Source of the DNA: Chloroflexota bacterium | Lineage (GTDB): Bacteria > Chloroflexota > Dormibacteria > Dormibacterales > Dormibacteraceae | DNA length: 21,428 bases | Direction: 5' to 3' | Assembly (NCBI GenBank): GCA_005888075.1 | Contig: VBKD01000073.1 | Coordinates: forward strand, 1-21,428 | In this document: positions 9,458-16,618 of the stretch, one piece after another | Layout: the number at the start of each line of letters is the position of its first letter | Numbering within the stretch: position 1 is the stretch's first letter | The notes under the pieces: model-generated | The model's input: the letters and a program-made list of their open reading frames with translations, nothing else | The model's database searches: none | Told to the model about the DNA's origin: nothing | Program-made: the position numbers and the translations under genes

Positions 9458-9495
9458 ACCTTCGGCTCGATCTTGAAATCGACCGGGCCGAAGGT
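9458..9495. repeat. two-part palindromic hairpin between the response regulator and clpC
   Basis: In the 145-bp convergent gap there is an outer 9-bp perfect stem (ACCTTCGGC / GCCGAAGGT). It encloses an inner 5-bp stem (TCGAT / ATCGA) with loop CTTGAA and a one-sided CCGG bulge. It has no U-run in either direction, so it is not a standard intrinsic terminator. It could protect or end both convergent transcripts, or be a copy of a dispersed repeat. Nothing else was seen in the gap. Confidence 0.55.
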
Positions 9496-9526
9496 CAATC
9501 CAGGGTGTTAAGAGCGGATCCGCCGA

Positions 9527-12028
9527 TTACGGTTTGGCCGGAGCTCCGGTACCCGCCGGCTCCTTGTGCCGGTGCTTCGTCGGCGTGAACTTGAGTCCGT
9601 CCTCGCCCTCGACGTCCACCTGCACCACGTCACCGCGCGCGATCTTTCCGCGCAGCAAGTGCTCAGACAGCTGGTCTTCGATCCGGCTCGTGATCACGCG
9701 CCGCAGCGGCCGCGCTCCATAGATCCGGTCGTAACCCTCTTTGGCCAGGAGGTCCTTGGCCGCGTCGGTCAGCTCGATGGTGATCTGCTGCTCCGCCAGG
9801 TGCTTACCCAGCCGGTTCAGCTGCAGGTCGACGATCTCGCGTATCTGATGCGTGGTCAGGCTCTTGAACACGACGACCGCGTCGACTCGGTTCAAGAACT
9901 CAGGCCGGAACATCCGCTTCAGCTCTTCGTCGATCTTTTCCTTCGTGTTCTTGTGACGGCGCTCGACCTCTTCGCTCTCGTCCACGACGGCAGGCTGGAA
10001 CCCAAGCGTGGTGCCCGCCTGGTTGACGTCGCGGATGCCCAGGTTCGAGGTCATGATGATCACCGTGTTTGCGAAGTTGACGACCTTGCCCTTCGCGTCG
10101 CTGAGGCGCCCGTCCTCGAGGATCTGCAAAAGCATGTTGAACACCTCGGGGTGCGCCTTCTCGATCTCATCGAACAGGATCACCGAGTAAGGGCGGCGTC
10201 TCACAGCTTCGGTCAGCTGTCCGCCTTCGTCGTATCCAACGTATCCGGGAGGCGAACCCACCAGACGTGCGGTCGTGTGCCGCTCCATGAACTCCGACAT
10301 GTCGAGCTTGATGAGCGCGTCCTCGGAGTCGAACATGTACTCGGCAAGGGCACGCGCGAGCTCGGTCTTTCCGATTCCGGTCGGTCCGAGGAAGATGAAC
10401 GAACCGATTGGCCGGCGCGGATCCTTCAGACCGGCGCGGGCTCGCCGCACCGCTTGCGAGACGGTGATGATCGCCTCGTCCTGGCCGACCATGCGCTTGT
10501 GCAGCTCATCCTCCATGCGAAGGAGTCGGGCTGTCTCTTCTTCAACCAGTCGTGAAACGGGCACGCCGGTCCAGGCGGCAACGATCTGGGCGATGTCCTC
10601 TTCGCCGACGTCCGGCACGGTCTCACCGAGCTTGTCCCGCCACGCAGCCTCTTTCTGCGCCAGCTTGTCCTGCAGCTTCTTGACCTTGTCGCGCACGGCG
10701 GCCGCGGCTTCGAAGTCCTGCTTGTTCACCGAGTCATCCTGCTCAGACCGCTGCTTGCGGATCTCCTTCTGCAGGTCCTTGAGCTCATCAGGGGTTGTCG
10801 TCAGCTTCATGCGCACGCGAGCCGACGCCTCGTCGATGAGGTCGATCGCCTTGTCCGGCAGCGCGCGGTCGCTGACGTACCGGTCGCTCAGCACAGCGGC
10901 GGCGTGCACGGCGCCGTCCGTAATGGTCACGCGGTGGTGCTTCTCGTACAGCGACTTGACACCGTTGAGGATGTCGATCGTCTCGGTGAGCGACGGCTGA
11001 TCAACGAAGACGGGCTGGAACCGGCGCTCCAGAGCCGCGTCTTTCTCGATGTACTTGCGGTACTCGTTGAGCGTGGTCGCGCCTATGCACTGAATCTCGC
11101 CCCGAGCCAGGGCGGGCTTGAGGATGTTCGCGGCGTCGATCGCTCCTTCCGCTGCGCCCGCACCGACCAGCGTGTGCAGCTCGTCGATGAACAGCACGAC
11201 CTCGCGGCTCGAGCGGATCTCGTCGAGGATCTTCTTCAGCCGCTCCTCGAACTCACCGCGGTACTTGGTGCCGGCGACGAGCGCGCCCATGTCCAGGGTC
11301 AGCACCCGCTTGTGCTGCAGTGACTCGGGCACGTTGCCGAGGTTGATCTGCTGAGCCAGACCTTCCGCGATGGCGGTCTTGCCGACGCCAGGCTCACCGA
11401 TCAGGGCCGGGTTGTTCTTCGTCCGCCTGCTCAGGATTTGGATCACCCGCTCGATCTCGGTCTCACGTCCGATCACGGGATCCAGCTGATTACGCCGCGC
11501 CAGCTCCGTCAGGTCGCGTCCGAACTGGTCCAGGAGCGGGGTCTTCGACGGCTTCTTCGGTGCCGGCTCGGCTTCGGTCTCCGCGCTCGAGTCGTGGAGC
11601 AGTCGCTCGATCTCGGTCCGAACCTTCTCGAGGTTCGCTCCGAGGTCTTCCAGCACGTGGGCGGCGATGCCCTCGCCTTCGATGAGCAGCCCAAGGAGCA
11701 GGTGCTCAGTGCCGACATAGTTGTGGCCCATCCGTCGGGCTTCTTCGAAGGAGATCTCGATCACCTTCTTGACGCGCGACGTCGGGATGATCTGCTGGAT
11801 GATGATCCGCTCGTTGCGACCGAGCACCGACTCGATCGTCTGGCGAACCTTCCCGATCTCTACCCCAAGGTTGTTGAGAACCTTGGCGGCCAAGCCCTCA
11901 CCCTCGCGGAGCAGGCCCAGGAGCAAGTGCTCAGTGCCGATATAGCTGTGGTGCGATCGTTCTGCTTCTTCTTGAGCAAGCGTCAGAACCTTCTTGGCTC
12001 GCTCAGTAAATCTTTCAAACGGATACAA
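9527..12028 (-). CDS. clpC: ATP-dependent Clp protease ATP-binding subunit ClpC
   Basis: 833 residues, full length. Two Clp_N repeats (about 1-140), first AAA+ domain with Walker A GEPGVGKT (211-218) and Walker B near 277-283, a UVR/middle region (about 430-465), and a second AAA+ domain with Walker A GPTGIGKT (548-555). The UVR segment marks it as ClpC rather than ClpA/ClpB. As a hexamer it unfolds substrates for ClpP. The start is TTG 12028, giving the family-typical N-terminus (YPFERFTERAKKV), with AGGAGG 10 nt upstream. No ctsR, mcsA or mcsB gene precedes it; instead a divergent ligase-like gene does, and the leader holds a perfect palindrome that may be the operator. Confidence 0.97.
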   Translation of the reverse strand: MYPFERFTERAKKVLTLAQEEAERSHHSYIGTEHLLLGLLREGEGLAAKVLNNLGVEIGKVRQTIESVLGRNERIIIQQIIPTSRVKKVIEISFEEARRMGHNYVGTEHLLLGLLIEGEGIAAHVLEDLGANLEKVRTEIERLLHDSSAETEAEPAPKKPSKTPLLDQFGRDLTELARRNQLDPVIGRETEIERVIQILSRRTKNNPALIGEPGVGKTAIAEGLAQQINLGNVPESLQHKRVLTLDMGALVAGTKYRGEFEERLKKILDEIRSSREVVLFIDELHTLVGAGAAEGAIDAANILKPALARGEIQCIGATTLNEYRKYIEKDAALERRFQPVFVDQPSLTETIDILNGVKSLYEKHHRVTITDGAVHAAAVLSDRYVSDRALPDKAIDLIDEASARVRMKLTTTPDELKDLQKEIRKQRSEQDDSVNKQDFEAAAAVRDKVKKLQDKLAQKEAAWRDKLGETVPDVGEEDIAQIVAAWTGVPVSRLVEEETARLLRMEDELHKRMVGQDEAIITVSQAVRRARAGLKDPRRPIGSFIFLGPTGIGKTELARALAEYMFDSEDALIKLDMSEFMERHTTARLVGSPPGYVGYDEGGQLTEAVRRRPYSVILFDEIEKAHPEVFNMLLQILEDGRLSDAKGKVVNFANTVIIMTSNLGIRDVNQAGTTLGFQPAVVDESEEVERRHKNTKEKIDEELKRMFRPEFLNRVDAVVVFKSLTTHQIREIVDLQLNRLGKHLAEQQITIELTDAAKDLLAKEGYDRIYGARPLRRVITSRIEDQLSEHLLRGKIARGDVVQVDVEGEDGLKFTPTKHRHKEPAGTGAPAKP

Positions 12029-12067
12029 GGTCCCTTTTCCTCCTGGACTGTCTGTTTTCGGCTACTT

Positions 12068-12084
12068 AGGTGGGGCCAGCACCT
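12068..12084 (-). promoter_or_regulatory. small hairpin in the clpC leader
   Basis: AGGTG / CACCT, a 5-bp stem with a 7-nt loop, lies between the clpC start and the larger palindrome. On the transcript the 5' arm is an AGGAGGTG-like sequence, unconnected with a plausible start codon. It could tune leader structure; the support is weak. Confidence 0.25.
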
Positions 12085-12101
12085 CCTTCAACGTTTGCTT
12101 T

Positions 12102-12117
12102 GGTACCGGACGGTACC
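12102..12117. promoter_or_regulatory. perfect palindrome, candidate operator of clpC
   Basis: GGTACCG-GA-CGGTACC is a 7+2+7 inverted repeat located just after the predicted clpC transcription start (-10 at 12127-12132). That is the classic position for a repressor site. It does not match CtsR, CIRCE or HspR (HAIR) consensus sequences as I know them. The regulator is not encoded in the window. Confidence 0.5.
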
Positions 12118-12126
12118 TCTGCACCT

Positions 12127-12132
12127 AATATA
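12127..12132 (-). promoter_or_regulatory. clpC promoter -10 element
   Basis: Minus-strand TATATT is the only strongly AT-rich hexamer upstream of clpC. Possible -35 boxes are TTGCCG (12152-12147) or TTGAAT (12158-12153), but neither has ideal 17-bp spacing. The start of transcription would fall near 12120, giving a leader of about 90 nt. Confidence 0.45.
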
Positions 12133-12174
12133 ACGTCCAGCCCGAGCGGCAAATTCAAATAGGCTGAGGCGCTT

Positions 12175-13746
12175 ATGCGGCATTTTCTCGAGCGCCTCGC
12201 GGGCTACTTCCCCGCCGTCGTCGCTCTGGCCCTGCCCACAGCCTTTCTACCCACTTTTGCCACTGATGCATTCATCCTCCCCCGGGCGGCGATCGTCATC
12301 GCCGGAGCGTGCCTCGGGGCGGGTCTAGCGGTCCTCCTGCAAGGAGGTCAAAACCTGGGCTCGATGCGGTGGCCTTTGGCCACGTCCGCGCTCGCGGCGC
12401 TCCTCGCCTTCCTGTTCTCGATCTCCTGGCCGCTCAGCCTTGCGGGCTCGTACACAAGATACGAATCGCTGCCCGTCCGGATTGCCTATCTGGGCTTGTT
12501 TGCCGTGTCGGTCTGGCTCATCAGGGACCGCCGCGGCCGCGACCTCGTATCTGCGGCCTTTGTCCTGGGCACAGCGGTGGCCTGCGTCGAGGCCGTTCAC
12601 CAGTGGTCCTCGCAGGCTCCCTACCGCCCCGACGGAAACCTGGGCAACGCCAACCTGCTCGGAGCCCTGATCGCAATGGCCGCGCCCCTCGCCCTCGGCC
12701 GGGCGATCCAGGGCGGGCAGTATGCAGTCGCCTGGTGGATGGCCCTTCCGGTCCTGCTGGCGGGACTGCTCGTCTCGACCTCGAGAAGCGGCGGGCTGGG
12801 TATGCTGGCCGGCTGCCTGGTGGTGCTGGTCTTCGCCTTGCGCGGACGCGTGGCGGTGGCGGCTGGACTCGCCTCTGCCGCCGCGATCGGGTTGGCGCTC
12901 CTGTTCATCCTGCTTTCCCCGCTTCGCCTGCTCAACGAGGACCCCGGCCCCGCGCGGCTCCACCTGTGGCCGGATGGCCTCCATATGATCGCCGCCAGGC
13001 CGCTCACGGGCTGGGGCCTTGACACCACCGGGCTGGCGTACGGCCACTTTCTAAGCGGCGACTGGTCCCCGGGCGTCACCTTCGACCGCATCCACTCGGG
13101 GCCGCTCGACCTCGCCGCGACCCAGGGACTGATCGGGCTCGCGGCCCTGTCCTGGGTGCTGATCACCTTCGTCCGTGGGGCCTGGACCAGCCGGTTCGTC
13201 GCCAGGGTCGCGCCCCTGGCCGCCGCCTGCGCCGGCTACACGGTCTGGGTGGCTTTCAACTTCGACTGGGCGCCCGTGACCGGCGTCTTCTGGCTGCTGG
13301 CCGGCACCGCATGGTCCGCGGTTCGAGAGGCGCACTCCGCTCCCCGAGGCGATCGACAGGCCCGGGCGCCAGCCTGGTGGCGCTCCAGCCTGGCCGTGAC
13401 GGCGGTCGCGGCCGCGGTGGTCTTCGGCACGATGCCGGTTCTGGCCGAAACCTGGCTGTGGCACGGACGGTCGGATCTCGCCACGGTCGTGGATCCGTTC
13501 CAGGCCCAATATCACTGGAGCTGGGGCCAGACCCTCATCGTCCGAGGCCGGCTGGCCCAGGGTGTCGACGAATTGAGAAGGGCCGCCGACTACGGCGAAA
13601 CCGCGCCCGCGCTGTATGTCGAGCTCGGCGACCGGGAGAGAGAGCTGGGCAGGCCGGCCAATGCGCGCGCGGCATACCGCCGCGCGCTGTTCATCGACCC
13701 CTACTACGGACCCGCCAAGGAGCGCCTGGCCGCCACTGTGGCCTGA
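12175..13746 (+). CDS. O-antigen ligase / polymerase-like membrane protein with C-terminal TPR
   Basis: 523 residues. About ten to twelve membrane segments occupy residues 10-400. The central extracytoplasmic loop has the Wzy/WaaL-like feature 'MIAARPLTGWGLDTTG' followed by 'RIHSGPLDLAATQGLIGL', where an arginine and a histidine sit before a membrane helix, as in the O-antigen ligase superfamily. The last 80 residues form one to two TPR-like repeats (DELRRAADYGETAPALYVEL and the AAYRRALFIDPYYG stretch). Members join or polymerise lipid-linked glycans at the outer face of the membrane. No glycosyltransferases are nearby, so the substrate is unknown. It diverges from clpC and ends 15 bases before the convergent S1 gene. 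Confidence 0.85.
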   Translation: MRHFLERLAGYFPAVVALALPTAFLPTFATDAFILPRAAIVIAGACLGAGLAVLLQGGQNLGSMRWPLATSALAALLAFLFSISWPLSLAGSYTRYESLPVRIAYLGLFAVSVWLIRDRRGRDLVSAAFVLGTAVACVEAVHQWSSQAPYRPDGNLGNANLLGALIAMAAPLALGRAIQGGQYAVAWWMALPVLLAGLLVSTSRSGGLGMLAGCLVVLVFALRGRVAVAAGLASAAAIGLALLFILLSPLRLLNEDPGPARLHLWPDGLHMIAARPLTGWGLDTTGLAYGHFLSGDWSPGVTFDRIHSGPLDLAATQGLIGLAALSWVLITFVRGAWTSRFVARVAPLAAACAGYTVWVAFNFDWAPVTGVFWLLAGTAWSAVREAHSAPRGDRQARAPAWWRSSLAVTAVAAAVVFGTMPVLAETWLWHGRSDLATVVDPFQAQYHWSWGQTLIVRGRLAQGVDELRRAADYGETAPALYVELGDRERELGRPANARAAYRRALFIDPYYGPAKERLAATVA

Positions 13747-13761
13747 CGCCGTCTGGGCGGC

Positions 13762-14715
13762 TTAGGACTCGTCCTCTATATCCGGGTACTCGTCCGCCCT
13801 TTGATCGCTGCGCGCGACTACTCCGGCGGGCGGCGCCGACAGCTGCTTCAGGCTGAGCGAGATCCTGCGCCGCGCGGTGTCGATCCCGATGACCTTGACC
13901 TGCACGGTCTCCCCTACCTTGAGCACGTCCTCGGTTCGCTCGACGTGGTCCCAAGACAGCTCGGAGATGTGCAGCAGGCCCTCGATTCCCGGCAAGACCT
14001 GCAGGAACGCGCCGTACTTCTTGGTCTTCGTGACCTGGCCCTCGACGATCGATCCCACCGGCATCGACTGGACCAGCCGTTCCCATGGGTCCTGCTGCAG
14101 CTGCCGCAGCGAAAGCGAGATCCTCGACTGCTCGGGGTCGAGCTTGATCACCTTGACGGTGACCTCTTCTCCCAGCTGGAGCACATCCGTCACCTTGGAC
14201 ACGCGGTCCCAAGAAAGCTCGGAGATGTGAATCAGCCCATCGGCGCCGCCGATGTCGACGAAGGCGCCGTAGCTGGTGATGCCCGATACGTTTCCGGTCA
14301 CGGTGGAGCCTGTCTGCAGCCGGCTGAACAGCTCCTCGCGCTTGCGTGCGCGATCTTCGTCCTCCGCCGCTTTCTGGCTGACGATCAGCCGGTTGCGCTT
14401 GCGGTTGACCTCGAGGATCTTGACCGGGATGCGCCTGCCAACCAGTGATTCAAGAGTGCCGGCGTATGCACGCCCCACCTGGCTCGATGGCAAGAAACCA
14501 CGCAGTCCGAGGATGTTGACGATGAGTCCGCCCTTGTTCTGCTCGCGCACGTCTGCGTCCATGACCGAACCGTCGGTCTGCTTGTCGGCCGCGACGAGCC
14601 ATGTCGTCTCAGCGCGGGCCCGCCGCAAGCTGAGGACCACGTTGCCCTCGTCGTTCTCCGGCTGAAGTACGTAAACCTTGATCTGGTCGCCCGGCTCGAG
14701 ACCGACAGAGTCCAC
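13762..14715 (-). CDS. S1 RNA-binding domain protein (ribosomal protein S1-like), 5' end apparently damaged
   Basis: From GTG 14715 there are 317 residues. They hold the tail of a first S1 repeat (about 5-33), then three full S1 repeats (about 45-115, 136-207 and 221-293) with the hallmarks YGAFVDIGGADGLIHISELS and YGAFLQVLPGIEGLLHISEL. It should bind mRNA on the ribosome or act as a general RNA-binding protein. The start is doubtful: homology to repeat 1 continues upstream of GTG 14715 (SKELGLRGDVDS), and the frame is open to 14823 without ATG, GTG or TTG. A typical S1 N-terminus (TMEDYL) instead sits in another frame just upstream. An internal out-of-frame deletion is therefore likely, either in the organism or in the assembly. 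Confidence 0.85.
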   Translation of the reverse strand: MDSVGLEPGDQIKVYVLQPENDEGNVVLSLRRARAETTWLVAADKQTDGSVMDADVREQNKGGLIVNILGLRGFLPSSQVGRAYAGTLESLVGRRIPVKILEVNRKRNRLIVSQKAAEDEDRARKREELFSRLQTGSTVTGNVSGITSYGAFVDIGGADGLIHISELSWDRVSKVTDVLQLGEEVTVKVIKLDPEQSRISLSLRQLQQDPWERLVQSMPVGSIVEGQVTKTKKYGAFLQVLPGIEGLLHISELSWDHVERTEDVLKVGETVQVKVIGIDTARRRISLSLKQLSAPPAGVVARSDQRADEYPDIEDES

Positions 14716-14744
14716 GTCTCCGCGCAGGCCGAGCTCCTTGCTCG

Positions 14745-14834
14745 GAGGTAGTCCTCCATCGTCATCGCTGCGGATGAATCCTGGTCGGTCCCCTCCTTCT
14801 GTTCTGTCAGGACAGCACCGGACTCAGTTGACAA
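14745..14834 (-). pseudogene. displaced N-terminal coding segment of the S1 gene, out of frame
   Basis: TTG 14834 with AGGGGG 8 nt upstream opens a frame of 30 codons. The product is acidic and ends in AAMTMEDYL, which resembles the leader found before the first S1 repeat in related proteins. After about 14745 the frame turns into alanine/serine/arginine-rich nonsense, while the S1 frame, two bases over, carries the real homology. The missing stretch would be about 35-40 residues (the first half of repeat 1). This is inference from family shape; a chance match of the short leader is possible. Confidence 0.45.
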
Positions 14835-14878
14835 AATACGAACCCCCTAAAAGTTATTGATGTGGTGTTGGTCGTCAT
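14807..14878 (-). CDS. short upstream ORF (23 residues) in the S1 leader
   Basis: ATG 14878 has an excellent Shine-Dalgarno (GGAGG, 5 nt spacer) and lies about 20 nt after the predicted transcription start. The product is MTTNTTSITF followed by 13 residues ending in SPVLS. It is in a third frame relative to both the displaced N-terminus and the S1 body, and its stop lies inside the S1 5' region. It could be a leader peptide controlling S1 synthesis, or the start of an older gene form. It has no known homologue to my knowledge. Confidence 0.4.
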   Translation of the reverse strand: MTTNTTSITFRGFVFCQLSPVLS

Positions 14879-14904
14879 AACGGCCTCCGCCAAAACGAAC
14901 TGAC

Positions 14905-14910
14905 ATTGTA
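14905..14910 (-). promoter_or_regulatory. -10 element upstream of the S1 gene
   Basis: TACAAT on the minus strand, 5 of 6 bases of the consensus, lies just downstream of the panC stop. No convincing -35 was found. Transcription would begin near 14898 and give a leader that includes the 23-residue ORF. The 91 bases between panC and the S1 region (14835-14925) contain no other recognised element. Confidence 0.45.
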
Positions 14911-14925
14911 ACGCAGAAGTACGAT

Positions 14926-15741
14926 CTATCCAGGGAACTCCAAGCTCAGGTCATGGTTGTCGATGAGCCTGGTCCTGCCGATGCGCACGGCGAGCACGGC
15001 GAGCGTGCCGGGCCCTCGGAATGTGCCCGGATCCACCACCTCGGCGTAGTCCACCACGGCCAAGGGTTCCGCCTCCAACCTCGACCTCAGGACTGACCGG
15101 AGCCGGTCCGGGTCCCGCTCGCCCGCCGCATAAGCATCGGCCGCCATCCGAAGCGCGGCGCACAGGCTTGCGGCGGCCGATCGCTCCTCAGCGCTCAGGT
15201 ACACGTTCCGGGAGCTCAAGGCCACGCCGTCGGCCTCCCGAACGGTGGGACCGACGCGGATTTCAACGCCCAGGTCGAGGTCCCGAACCAGCCGCTTGAC
15301 GACTGCGACCTGCTGGGCGTCCTTCTGGCCGAAGTAGGCCCGATCCGGAGCGACAGCGATGAGCAGCTTGCTCACAACGGTCGCCACGCCTTCGAAGTGG
15401 CCTGGACGGGCGACTCCTTCCAGCGGCTCCGACACACCGCTCACGTGGACGCGCGTTCTCGCCTCCGGCGGGTACATGGCCTCGACCGAAGGCCGATAGA
15501 TGGCGTCCACCCCTGACTGCTCGAGTAGCTCGGCATCCCGGATCGGATCGCGCGGGTAGCGCTCGAAGTCTTCACCAGGCGCGAACTGGATCGGATTGAC
15601 GAACACGCTGGCCACGACGAGGTCGTTCTCGCGGCGGGCGAGATCGACCAGGCTGAGATGGCCTGCGTGGAGCGCGCCCATCGTCGGCACCAGCCCGATC
15701 GATTTGCCGTCACCGCGCCACCGCCGCGACGCGTCGAGCAT
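14926..15741 (-). CDS. panC: pantothenate synthetase (pantoate--beta-alanine ligase)
   Basis: 271 residues from ATG 15741. It joins pantoate and beta-alanine using ATP, the last step of pantothenate synthesis. Motifs visible: PTMGALHAGH with the HxGH nucleotidyltransferase signature (HAGH, 25-28), FVNPIQFAPGEDFERYPR, FGQKDAQQVAVVKR, and SSRNVYLS in the KMSKS-like position. It follows panB by 22 bases. The family normally has about ten more N-terminal residues. The upstream codons (QVDTPAAM) look homologous to these but hold no ATG, GTG or TTG, so a non-standard start near 15765 is possible. No clear Shine-Dalgarno precedes ATG 15741. Confidence 0.95.
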   Translation of the reverse strand: MLDASRRWRGDGKSIGLVPTMGALHAGHLSLVDLARRENDLVVASVFVNPIQFAPGEDFERYPRDPIRDAELLEQSGVDAIYRPSVEAMYPPEARTRVHVSGVSEPLEGVARPGHFEGVATVVSKLLIAVAPDRAYFGQKDAQQVAVVKRLVRDLDLGVEIRVGPTVREADGVALSSRNVYLSAEERSAAASLCAALRMAADAYAAGERDPDRLRSVLRSRLEAEPLAVVDYAEVVDPGTFRGPGTLAVLAVRIGRTRLIDNHDLSLEFPG

Positions 15742-15763
15742 CGCGGCGGGAGTGTCGACCTGC

Positions 15764-16618
15764 CTAGCCGGCGCCGTACTTGACCTCTTCCCGCGGTTCC
15801 TTTGAGGTCGGCCCCGAACCGTTGGCTGAGTACTCGTGCTCAGGCCCTGGGAAGGTACCGTTGCCAACTTCCTCGATGTACCGCGACGCCGCTCGCGTGA
15901 TCTCTTCGGCCAAGTTGGCATAGCGCTTCACGAACTTCGGCGCCTTACCGGTGGTCAGGCCGAGCATGTCGTGGAAGACAAGGACCTGGCCGTCCGTGCC
16001 GGGCCCGGCGCCGATGCCGATGGTCGGGATGTGCAGTGACCGCGTGATGCGCGCCGCCAGCTCGCTGGGCACCCCCTCGAGCACGATGCTGAAGGCGCCC
16101 GCCTGCTCCAACGCCTGGGCGTCCGACAGGATCCGCGCGGCCTGCGATTCGGTCTTGCCCTGGACCTTGAAGCCGCCCATCTGATGGACGAACTGCGGCG
16201 TGAGGCCGAGGTGGCCCATCACGGGAATGCCGGTTTCGGTCAAGCGGCGGGTGACCTCGATGCTCGGGCCGCCACCCTCCAGCTTGATCGCGTGCATGCC
16301 CGCCTCTTGCAGGAACCGGCCGGCGCTGGTGATCGCCTGCTCCGCCGACGCCTGGTAGGACATGAACGGCATGTCGCCGACCAGCATGGCCTGGCGCGCG
16401 CCGCGGGCCACCGCCTTCGCGTGATGCAGCATGTCGTCGAGCGTCACCGGAAGCGTGGTCGGGTAACCGAGCATCACCATGCCCAGGCTGTCGCCGACCA
16501 GGAGGATCGGGATCCCCGCCTCGTCCAGGATGCGTGCGCTGAGGAAGTCGTAGGCCGTGAGCATGGCAAACCGCCGGTGCTCGTCTTTGAACCGCTGGAC
16601 GTCCAGAACCGTGGTCAT
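15764..16618 (-). CDS. panB: 3-methyl-2-oxobutanoate hydroxymethyltransferase
   Basis: 284 residues. It transfers a hydroxymethyl group from methylene-tetrahydrofolate to alpha-ketoisovalerate, giving ketopantoate. Visible: MLTAYDFLSARILDEAG, the metal-binding VGDSLG (D43), VGDMPFMSY, KLEGG, and MGHLGLTPQ. ATG 16618 has AAGGAGG 8 nt upstream and overlaps the DUF2520 stop (ATGA). The last 20-25 residues form a polar tail beyond the usual end of the family. The active-site set appears complete. Confidence 0.97.
   Translation of the reverse strand: MTTVLDVQRFKDEHRRFAMLTAYDFLSARILDEAGIPILLVGDSLGMVMLGYPTTLPVTLDDMLHHAKAVARGARQAMLVGDMPFMSYQASAEQAITSAGRFLQEAGMHAIKLEGGGPSIEVTRRLTETGIPVMGHLGLTPQFVHQMGGFKVQGKTESQAARILSDAQALEQAGAFSIVLEGVPSELAARITRSLHIPTIGIGAGPGTDGQVLVFHDMLGLTTGKAPKFVKRYANLAEEITRAASRYIEEVGNGTFPGPEHEYSANGSGPTSKEPREEVKYGAG

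Noticed and set aside
8905..9498. Minus-strand frame opposite the response regulator, starting in the compound hairpin
   Set aside because: The receiver gene on the plus strand has full catalytic residues and a good ribosome site; the opposing frame has none.
9566..10555. Plus-strand open frame of 329 codons opposite clpC
   Set aside because: The ClpC reading is complete over this span; the plus frame shows no family resemblance.
12029..12174. CtsR, CIRCE or HspR box at clpC
   Set aside because: No sequence in the gap matches these sites as I know them; only the unrelated palindrome is present.
13747..13761. Terminator between the convergent ligase and S1 genes
   Set aside because: Only a 4-bp stem (GCCG/CGGC) and no U-run; too weak to annotate.
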